Positions 1-4,668 of a stretch of 5,239 bases of DNA are shown one piece after another. Positions within the stretch are counted from its first letter, which is position 1. Every line of letters begins with the position of its first letter. Source of the DNA: JBILVQ01 sp044370375 (GTDB lineage Bacteria > Bacteroidota > Bacteroidia > UBA4408); assembly GCA_044370375.1 (NCBI GenBank), contig JBILVQ010000212.1, positions 1-5,239 of the forward strand, in the 5' to 3' direction. Below the pieces are notes generated by a model that did not search any database, was not told the DNA's origin, and worked only from the letters and a program-made list of their open reading frames with translations. A program made the position numbers and the translations under genes.

Positions 1-189
1 AAGCAACATTTCTTCAGGATTAAACTTGGATGCATCCCCTCTGAAGGCCGGATCGGCAGAACAGGCAATGCTTTCTTTGCCTTCTGCTTTCCACTCGAAA
101 TCTCTTCGATAAGAGGTATAGGTTTTAGTTCCTTCACCATTGTTTCCTGTCCATTCAATGGTGTTGTTGTAATGATGGGTTTTGTTCAT
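1..189 (-). CDS. OsmC-family protein (peroxide-stress type), N-terminal part only
   Basis: The reverse strand from the ATG at 189 reads 63 residues before the window ends, so the C-terminal half is missing. Visible landmarks are HHYNNTIEWTGNNGEGT (residues 5-21), YTSYRRDF (24-31), SADPAFRGDASKFNPEEML (44-62). This W-TGN-G-GT / Y-RD / SADPAFRGD / NPEE order is characteristic of a branch of the OsmC/Ohr superfamily. Known members are cytoplasmic cysteine-based peroxidases that reduce organic hydroperoxides. The two reactive cysteines normally lie after the NPEE segment, beyond the window edge, so activity cannot be judged here. The frame stays open upstream to a TAA at 244-246, and a TTG at 205-207 is a possible alternative start, but the ATG begins right before the family's usual HHY opening. 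No Shine-Dalgarno is visible, as expected for Bacteroidota. An inverted repeat lies 62 bp upstream (251-278). Family assignment is firm; substrate is unknown. Confidence 0.9.
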   Translation of the reverse strand, partial: MNKTHHYNNTIEWTGNNGEGTKTYTSYRRDFEWKAEGKESIACSADPAFRGDASKFNPEEMLL

Positions 190-250
190 CGGATTGATTT
201 TGATTTCTTCGGATGTTATCCTAACCTTCAATAGTACGAAATTTTATTAT

Positions 251-278
251 TAGTATGTACCTTTAAAAGTACATGCTA
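251..278. promoter_or_regulatory. Inverted repeat upstream of the OsmC-family gene, possible operator
   Basis: TAGTATGTAC (251-260) and GTACATGCTA (269-278) are inverted copies matching at 9 of 10 positions, separated by the 8-nt AT-rich spacer CTTTAAAA. The repeat lies 62 bp before the ATG of the leftward OsmC-family gene. The centre reads as a 7-of-8 match to the Bacteroidota -7 box on either strand (TACTTTTA leftward, TACCTTTA rightward), so a regulator bound here could cover a promoter. No -33 TTG sits at the ideal distance of about 20 nt; the nearest leftward one is 15 nt upstream. OsmC/Ohr genes in other phyla are often controlled by dimeric redox regulators, but this sequence is not a recognised operator, so the role is inference. 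Transcribed rightward it could also fold as a 10-bp hairpin with one G-U pair. Confidence 0.45.
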
Positions 279-431
279 GTGCAACACAATTGAGAAAATG
301 AACATTTGCGGATTGTATCAGAACAATTTTGTTGATGCCATGGTAATCCCATAAACTTTAGAAACTGAAAAAAATAAACAAGTCCAATTTCTTTGATGTT
401 GGATAGGGAAATTGAGTGACAGAATTTTTTA

Positions 432-471
432 TGCTTTGATTGATTGCTTCAAAGCAAACCAAAGGCCTTTG
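432..471. repeat. 8-bp-stem hairpin followed by a 12-bp perfect palindrome
   Basis: TGCTTTGA (432-439) and TCAAAGCA (449-456) are perfect inverted copies around a 9-nt loop. Three bases further on, CAAAGGCCTTTG (460-471) is a perfect 12-bp palindrome. The motif CAAAG/CTTTG recurs in both, so alternative pairings between the two are possible. The segment lies 56 bp beyond the stop codon of the leftward 527-1072 gene, so it could be a 3' RNA structure protecting or ending that transcript. There is no U-run after the stem on that strand, which argues against a classical Rho-independent terminator. Function is unknown. Confidence 0.4.
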
Positions 472-526
472 TAGGAATAACGGAACATTACCGGGGATTC
501 ATGCTTAGCTGCCTCATTCTTTGTTC

Positions 527-1072
527 CTAAAAAATAGCTACTTTTTTCCTGTCGCAATTTTTTCTTCTTTCCTTTTTTATTTGACGGGTGATGTTATTGT
601 CGGCCAAATCCACAATGTCTTTTTTGGCAATGCTATACTGCAAATGAATAATGGGTTTTTGGGCCAGAAAAGTAAAGTCTTCGCAACTTTCTTTTTCAAA
701 CAATTTTATAGAAATTTCATATTTGTATTTGAATTGTCGCGCCTTACTGTATTTCCAGTTTTTAAGATCAATATTGCGGGTATCTACCTTTATTTTTTTT
801 TCAATGAATTTACTGTTGCCACCAACCACTACATCGTACTCTTTGTTTAATTCAAAATTAAAAAAGGCTCTACCATCCCTTGCAGTCCGAAGGGTTTTAA
901 TGAGCTTTCCATTCTCGAAAATCTGAAGGTCCACATCTTCCAGATTTTGTCCGTTATCTTCATGGAAAGTTTTAAAAGAAAAATCAAAATAAACCGATTC
1001 AGTAGCGATTACAGGTTGATTGAAGCCTGAAATGGCAATTAGGAACATGAAAAACAAAATTACTTTTTTCAT
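527..1072 (-). CDS. Secreted small protein with a carboxypeptidase-regulatory-like beta domain, function unknown
   Basis: The product is 181 residues from the ATG at 1072. The frame extends to a TTG at 1093, but that TTG is the end of a perfect -7 promoter box, so the ATG is preferred. Residues 1-23 form a Sec signal peptide (MKK, then a hydrophobic core, likely cleavage after VIA). Residues about 27-100 look like a small beta-sandwich of the carboxypeptidase-regulatory/CNA-B kind: VDLQIFENGKLIKTLRTARDG followed by FNFELNKEYDVVV, the common 'modifiable property, delta, DG-F, Y-V' layout. The stretch LF-KESCEDFTFLAQKPIIHLQY (124-146) resembles a tail I have seen in Bacteroidota cell-surface proteins with KP-x-x-x-I/L-x-Y. 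The last 20 residues are strongly basic. There is no lipobox and no type IX secretion C-terminal domain. It is probably periplasmic or surface-associated; binding partner unknown. It is transcribed away from the GNAT-like gene. Confidence 0.75.
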   Translation of the reverse strand: MKKVILFFMFLIAISGFNQPVIATESVYFDFSFKTFHEDNGQNLEDVDLQIFENGKLIKTLRTARDGRAFFNFELNKEYDVVVGGNSKFIEKKIKVDTRNIDLKNWKYSKARQFKYKYEISIKLFEKESCEDFTFLAQKPIIHLQYSIAKKDIVDLADNNITRQIKKERRKNCDRKKVAIF

Positions 1073-1090
1073 AAAGTTTGTATTGATATT

Positions 1091-1122
1091 CAAATTTAGG
1101 TTTTTTTTTTCAATGTTGCAAA
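1091..1122 (-). promoter_or_regulatory. Bacteroidota-type promoter of the 527-1072 gene
   Basis: On the reverse strand TTTG (1122-1119) is followed after exactly 20 nt by TAAATTTG (1098-1091), a perfect match to the TAnnTTTG -7 element known from Bacteroides and Flavobacterium. The spacing puts the expected start of transcription near 1087, giving a leader of about 15 nt before the ATG at 1072. This agrees with the chosen start and excludes the TTG at 1093, which lies inside the -7 box. The spacer contains ten consecutive A residues (T at 1101-1110 on the + strand). Confidence 0.7.
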
Positions 1123-1148
1123 TTATCCTAATTTTATGGGTTGTTTGT

Positions 1149-1156
1149 TAACTTTG
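1149..1156 (+). promoter_or_regulatory. -7 box (TAACTTTG) upstream of the GNAT-like gene
   Basis: TAACTTTG is a perfect match to the Bacteroidota TAnnTTTG -7 element and lies 16 nt before the ATG at 1173, predicting a leader of about 13 nt. No TTG is present about 20 nt upstream, so the -33 element is missing or degenerate; the promoter may be weak or need an activator. Together with the leftward promoter at 1091-1122 it makes the 100-bp gap a compact divergent control region. Confidence 0.5.
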
Positions 1157-1172
1157 GTTTTTTCTTTACCCT

Positions 1173-2795
1173 ATGGCCATTTCCTTTGCCCCACTATTCA
1201 AGCAGTTGCAATCAATTGCTTTCTTGTTCGATTCAGATGCTTTGCAACGAAAGTTAGCATTGCTCAATTCTTTGCAGCGGACGCAATTACCCAGCGGCAA
1301 TAAACTTATTCCTTATCATGAAACCCTGCTGTTTTTGGCCGCACATCCTTCTAGTCCGCAGGAATTGGCAATGGTTAATCATGAACTAGAAAGAATCGGC
1401 AAACATTGCAAAAGAGCCACCCTAAAGGAACGCAAAGGCATGGTTAATTCCGGTTTGCCCTACACAAGTACGCAAACACATTTTTCTCATGATTTCTTGT
1501 TGCAATTAATGGCCGATCGGGATTTGAAGATTCATTTGCAATCCATGGACGAAGAAGAATTGGATTGGAATGGGTTTTTTCGATATACGCTTCCTGCCAT
1601 GGAAAGAAGCAACACCACCGCAGGTTATAATTTCAATGAATTACTTGATGTGCTAAAAGTAGGGGAGAAGCAAAAATTTGACTTCATAATAGATCAGTTT
1701 AAAGCACTCAATGAACAGCCTTTTTTAAAGGATGAAATCTTTGCTCAGTTAAACCCGGTTGTGGATGTTTCTTCCGCTAAACCTGATTTTTCTCGTACCC
1801 AGAACCATTTTCGTCTTCAACAGCCATTTTTTCATGAAGGAATTATCAAGAAGTTTGATCATGTTGAATTGTTAAATACTCCGGTTCCTCCTGCACTTAA
1901 TTTGAACGAAGAGGAGAAGAACCGCGCCATTCGTACCGTTCGTTATTCATTGGCATTAACAGCGCGTGAAACAGATCCTTGTACCTACATGGATGAAAGT
2001 TCTTTTCGTCTTTATCAGCTTGAACGCGGTATTTCCATAGCCTTTTATTCTATGGTAAATCAACGCCAATTACCGCTCGAATCTTATGTTGGTTATACGC
2101 TTCTTAAAAACGGTTTCCCTGCTGCTTATGGCGGTGCATGGGTGTTTGGTGAGCGTGCTCATTTCGGAATTAATATTTTTGAATCTTTCAGAGGGGGTGA
2201 ATCGGGTTATGTTTTAATTCAGCTGCTGAGAACCTATCGTCAGGTTTTTGCTTTGCGTTATTTTGAGGTTGAACCCTATCAATACGGACTCGATAATCCC
2301 GAGGGTATTACTTCCGGTGCTTTTTGGTTTTACTATCGCTATGGTTTTCGGCCACTGCATAAAGAGTTAAAGCAACTGGCAGCGAAGGAGGCCTTAAGAA
2401 TAAAAAATTCTCCCGGCTACCGAAGTCCGGAAAAGACTTTGATTCGTTTCACAGAAGCCAACATTGGTCTCGATTTACAGGTTCAACAACAAGAAAGTAT
2501 TTTATCCCTCTCTGCTAAGATTTCAAGCATGATGGGCAAAGAATACAAAGGTTTGAGAAGCCTTGCCATTACAGCCATTCAGCAACAATTTCTGGCCCTT
2601 ACTTCTCTTTCATTACCCAGTGAAAAAGACAGATTAGCCGCATTAAGTGATTTGTTGCTCATGGCAAAAGTCCTGAATCGTTTTGAACCAAAGGATTTAC
2701 TCCTCCTGCCTGCAATGGCTGCCGCAAGGGTTACCTCTCTTTACGAGTATCAACAGCTTTTGAAATCCTGGTTGTTGCAAAAAGTTAAATCATAA
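1173..2795 (+). CDS. 540-residue protein with a GNAT-like acetyltransferase core in helical flanks, function unknown
   Basis: No signal peptide or membrane segment is visible, so it is probably cytoplasmic. Residues 1-235 look mainly helical and polar. Residues about 300-395 read like a GNAT fold: strands ESYVGYTLLKNG (303-314) and FPAAYGGAWVFG (315-326), strand AHFGINIFESF (329-339), a loop RGGESG (340-345) followed by helix YVLIQLLRTYRQVF, then strand RYFEVEP (362-368), and finally DNPEGITSGAFWFYYRYGFRPL (374-395), the N...A-x-FY-x-x-x-GF signature of the last helix and strand. The acetyl-CoA pyrophosphate loop usually reads Q/R-x-x-G-x-G/A; here R340-G-G-E-S-G345 has Glu where Gly is expected, so cofactor binding may be altered. 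Residues about 400-540 are again helical. The protein is much longer than a plain GNAT (about 150-200 residues). Substrate is unknown. The ATG at 1173 follows a -7 box. Its 3' end overlaps the convergent DUF6445 gene by 11 bp. Confidence 0.75.
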   Translation: MAISFAPLFKQLQSIAFLFDSDALQRKLALLNSLQRTQLPSGNKLIPYHETLLFLAAHPSSPQELAMVNHELERIGKHCKRATLKERKGMVNSGLPYTSTQTHFSHDFLLQLMADRDLKIHLQSMDEEELDWNGFFRYTLPAMERSNTTAGYNFNELLDVLKVGEKQKFDFIIDQFKALNEQPFLKDEIFAQLNPVVDVSSAKPDFSRTQNHFRLQQPFFHEGIIKKFDHVELLNTPVPPALNLNEEEKNRAIRTVRYSLALTARETDPCTYMDESSFRLYQLERGISIAFYSMVNQRQLPLESYVGYTLLKNGFPAAYGGAWVFGERAHFGINIFESFRGGESGYVLIQLLRTYRQVFALRYFEVEPYQYGLDNPEGITSGAFWFYYRYGFRPLHKELKQLAAKEALRIKNSPGYRSPEKTLIRFTEANIGLDLQVQQQESILSLSAKISSMMGKEYKGLRSLAITAIQQQFLALTSLSLPSEKDRLAALSDLLLMAKVLNRFEPKDLLLLPAMAAARVTSLYEYQQLLKSWLLQKVKS

Positions 2796-3441
2796 TTCCA
2801 CCTTTGAAGGAGGACCAGTCAACGCCAACCCGAAAGGTTTGATAAATTCTTCCTCCTTGGAGGGAGCCACCATAATGGTTTGTAGCGGAATGCAGGATGC
2901 CGGAAGGATAGGCCACCATTCGGTTAAAACGATAACCAATTCTGTCGGTTTCAATCCACTTACTCCTGATTTTGCTTTCCTTTTCTAAATGCTTTCTGAT
3001 TTCTTGTAAGGGACGTTTTAATCTTCGGGCATCCGCCTGCATGGCAGGATTTTGAAGGCCGGTAGCCTTGTGCATCCAATGCGAGGTACCGCAATCCACC
3101 GGAAGGCCCGGGGTCAGGTAGATAACAATGGTTAAATCATTATAGGGCTCATCGGAATGCACACCGGGAATCTCTTTTTTGCGGCCTGCCGATAAACCCT
3201 GATAGAAAACACCATTTTCTTCTAGCGGGTCCTTATCCCAGCGGGTGATTTTTATACCAATAATTTTTTCAAGTTTTTCTTTCACCCCTTTTTCGTGATA
3301 AACAGTGGTGCTGCGGAGTCCGGTGGCATGCTCAGGTTCATAGTAAATTGCTTTTTGGGCTGCTTTCACCACCTTTTCCGGTTGAGCGTAAAAATTATCT
3401 TTGGCAAAAAGAAAGTGAGGATAGATTAGTTTTCGGTCCAT
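2785..3441 (-). CDS. DUF6445-type protein, putative Fe(II)/2-oxoglutarate-dependent oxygenase
   Basis: The product is 218 residues from the ATG at 3441. An in-frame TTG at 3492 would add 17 residues, but the ATG opens with a plausible MDRKLIYPHFLFAKDNF and TTG starts are uncommon. The core shows the double-stranded beta-helix metal site: H95-S-D97 in GVHSDEPYNDLTIVIYLTP, then CGTSHWMHKATG (117-128), then the distal H184 in YPSGILHSATNHYGG, then R198 in GRIYQTFRV (197-205; R204 is a second candidate) for the 2-oxoglutarate carboxylate. This HxD...H...R order and the GTS-W-H-TG block match the DUF6445 group. The metal ligands all appear intact, so an active hydroxylase-type enzyme is likely; the substrate is unknown, and protein or small-molecule targets are both possible. 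No signal peptide is visible, so it is probably cytoplasmic. Its tail overlaps the convergent GNAT-like gene. Confidence 0.82.
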   Translation of the reverse strand: MDRKLIYPHFLFAKDNFYAQPEKVVKAAQKAIYYEPEHATGLRSTTVYHEKGVKEKLEKIIGIKITRWDKDPLEENGVFYQGLSAGRKKEIPGVHSDEPYNDLTIVIYLTPGLPVDCGTSHWMHKATGLQNPAMQADARRLKRPLQEIRKHLEKESKIRSKWIETDRIGYRFNRMVAYPSGILHSATNHYGGSLQGGRIYQTFRVGVDWSSFKGGIMI

Positions 3442-3476
3442 GGTTTTCTTAGTTTCATTAATGGCAAAACTGCTAT

Positions 3477-3510
3477 TTTGAATTTTTTTCAAACAAATAT
3501 CTCATCTTTG
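3477..3510 (+). promoter_or_regulatory. Candidate promoter of the lipoprotein gene
   Basis: TTTG (3477-3480) is followed after 22 nt by CATCTTTG (3503-3510), one base away from TAnnTTTG. The predicted transcript start is near 3513, 12 nt before the ATG at 3525. This leader length resembles those of the two divergent promoters around 1091-1156. It lies in the divergent gap between the DUF6445 gene and the lipoprotein gene and overlaps the possible N-terminal extension of the former. Confidence 0.5.
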
Positions 3511-3524
3511 TACAGTTCTAAAAA

Positions 3525-4079
3525 ATGATTTTTATCATGAAGACCGGATTTGGTATTTTTCTTTTGTTCATCGCAATGCTAATGGCCTGTAATCCCGTAC
3601 CTCTCAGCAATGCGGAAATGGTTGAAAAAATTAATGAGCAAGCCACCGAAATGGGAACAGCCCTGATGAAAAAAGATTTTGAAAAGGTGGTTGATTTTTC
3701 ATACCCCGAGTTAATTAAACAGGCAGGCGGAAAAGGTAAAATGGTGGAAGCTATCGAAAAAGGGGTAAAGAAAACAGAATTGGCGGGCAATACAGTGGTT
3801 GGAGTTACTTTTGGAGAGCCTTCAGCCATCATTCAAGAGGCAGATGAATTGCAGTGCACGCTATCACAACAAACTACCTTGAAAACGCCCGGTGGAAATT
3901 CAACCTTTGAGGCAACTTTGATAGCCATTTCGAAGGATGAGGGGCATCATTGGACCTTTCTGGAGGTGCACGATCAAGAGTTTTTTGTCATGCAGGCCAG
4001 CTTCCCCAATTTGAGTTCCAGATTGAAGTTGCCCGGCAGCGCCCAGGAAATTTTTAATGATACCATTACGGTGCGCTGA
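3525..4079 (+). CDS. Putative lipoprotein, possibly NTF2-like, function unknown
   Basis: The product is 184 residues. The N-terminus has a lipoprotein signal: a short start with K6, hydrophobic residues 8-21 and the lipobox LMAC ending at Cys22, so the mature protein is expected to be lipid-anchored. The residues after Cys are NPVPL, without the acidic run reported for surface export of some Bacteroidota lipoproteins, so a periplasm-facing location is more likely. The mature part has a helical start (AEMVEKINEQATEMGTALMK), then DFEKVVDFSYPELIKQAGGK, then alternating strands (TVVGVTFGEP, LQCTLSQQTTL, TFEATLIAISK, HHWTFLEV). This helix-then-curved-sheet order recalls small NTF2-like folds, but that is inference. 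The ATG at 3537 is an alternative start; 3525 is kept because it gives a leader of about 12 nt from the candidate promoter. The nuclease gene follows after 70 bp. Confidence 0.78.
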   Translation: MIFIMKTGFGIFLLFIAMLMACNPVPLSNAEMVEKINEQATEMGTALMKKDFEKVVDFSYPELIKQAGGKGKMVEAIEKGVKKTELAGNTVVGVTFGEPSAIIQEADELQCTLSQQTTLKTPGGNSTFEATLIAISKDEGHHWTFLEVHDQEFFVMQASFPNLSSRLKLPGSAQEIFNDTITVR

Positions 4080-4137
4080 TTTTTTGAAAAGGTATTCTTT
4101 TCTTTTCTTATTTTTCTTTTTTCGATGTAGTATTTTG

Positions 4138-4145
4138 TATCTTTC
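4138..4145 (+). promoter_or_regulatory. Weak -7-like box (TATCTTTC) next to the nuclease start
   Basis: TATCTTTC differs from TAnnTTTG only in the last base and ends 4 nt before the ATG at 4150, which would give an almost leaderless transcript. No TTG lies about 20 nt upstream. It may be a real promoter giving a near-leaderless message, or chance in a T-rich gap with the gene read from the upstream lipoprotein promoter. Confidence 0.3.
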
Positions 4146-4149
4146 GAGG

Positions 4150-4668
4150 ATGAAAAAACTAAGGCTTACTTTTTTCTTTTTTATTGCCCTCATCGCACTT
4201 CCCGGTTTGGCAGGCGTAAGAAGTGAGTGGAAGGCAAAAGCCGTTTATCCGGGTTATTACCGCGTGATTGGTGTAAAGGATGGCGATACCGTTGAAATCA
4301 TGCTTAACGGATCTCCCCAATCGGTAAGACTTTTGCATATTGATGCCCCTGAAAAAAAACAACCCTATGGTATGGCTGCTAAACAGGTGCTTTCGGATTT
4401 CTGTTATGGTAAGGATGTTGCTCTCGATGGCAAAGTATCCAAGGATAGGAACGGAAGATTGTTGGCGGTTTTGGTAACCAGAAAAAATGTTGATATCAAT
4501 GCTTCAATGATTGTTTCCGGATATGCCTGGCATTTTAAAAAGTATAGCAAAGATCAGTATTACGCCAATTTAGAGCGACAAGCCCGCAAGCAACGTGTAG
4601 GGCTTTGGGCCGATCCTAATCCTGTTGCACCATGGGATTACAGAGCATCCAGACGAAAGAAAAAATAG
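4150..4668 (+). CDS. Secreted thermonuclease-like (staphylococcal nuclease domain) nuclease
   Basis: The product is 172 residues. Residues 1-22 form a Sec signal peptide (MKKLRL, then FFFFIALIALPGLAG), so the enzyme is expected in the periplasm or outside the cell. Residues about 35-165 form one SNase (OB-fold) domain. The residues known to be catalytic or calcium-binding in Staphylococcus nuclease all have counterparts: D44 and D46 in VKDGDTVEI, R60, D65 and E68 in VRLLHIDAPEKK, and R103 in DRNGRLLA; the fold-end motif GLWADPNPVAPWDYR (151-165) is also typical. The family cleaves DNA and RNA with Ca2+. It ends in a basic tail, RASRRKKK. The frame extends upstream to an ATG at 4057, but that would overlap the lipoprotein gene and bury the signal peptide, so ATG 4150 is chosen. 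Likely roles are nucleic-acid scavenging or defence against extracellular DNA. An active enzyme is likely; its exact substrate is not known. Confidence 0.92.
   Translation: MKKLRLTFFFFIALIALPGLAGVRSEWKAKAVYPGYYRVIGVKDGDTVEIMLNGSPQSVRLLHIDAPEKKQPYGMAAKQVLSDFCYGKDVALDGKVSKDRNGRLLAVLVTRKNVDINASMIVSGYAWHFKKYSKDQYYANLERQARKQRVGLWADPNPVAPWDYRASRRKKK

Larger units (their letters stand above)
190..526. other. Gene-free stretch between the OsmC-family gene and the 527-1072 gene
   Basis: No open frame of convincing length or composition is present on either strand; the best rightward ATG frame (298-354) gives only 18 residues. The left part holds the 5' region of the leftward OsmC gene, including the inverted repeat at 251-278. 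The right part lies downstream of the leftward gene ending at 527 and contains a hairpin-forming segment and a palindrome at 432-471. Neither is followed by a clear T-run in the leftward direction, so no standard intrinsic terminator could be named. Nothing resembling a tRNA, an insertion-sequence end or a riboswitch was recognised. Confidence 0.6.

Noticed and set aside
298..354. 18-codon rightward frame in the gene-free stretch
   Set aside because: It is too short, has no promoter or conserved feature and can be chance.
521..926. Two rightward open frames (521-850 and 651-926) opposite the secreted-protein gene
   Set aside because: They are antisense shadows of the 527-1072 gene, which has a signal peptide, domain-like composition and a good promoter. 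The antisense products are rich in F, S and L from complementing A-rich codons and have no recognisable motif.
3442..3492. TTG-started N-terminal extension of the DUF6445-type gene
   Set aside because: It uses a rare start codon, adds a low-complexity polar leader, and overlaps the candidate promoter of the divergent lipoprotein gene; ATG 3441 is simpler. It is not fully excluded.
3518..3832. Leftward open frame opposite the lipoprotein gene
   Set aside because: It is the antisense of a gene with a clear lipobox; the product has no start signals or motif.
4057..4149. Upstream extension of the nuclease frame to ATG 4057
   Set aside because: It would overlap the lipoprotein gene, includes a poly-Phe stretch from T-rich DNA and hides the normal MKKLRL signal-peptide start at 4150.
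3900..4362. Leftward open frames 3900-4193 and 4159-4362
   Set aside because: They are antisense shadows of the lipoprotein 3' end and the SNase gene; the lysine-rich stretch reflects the T-rich gap at 4080-4130.
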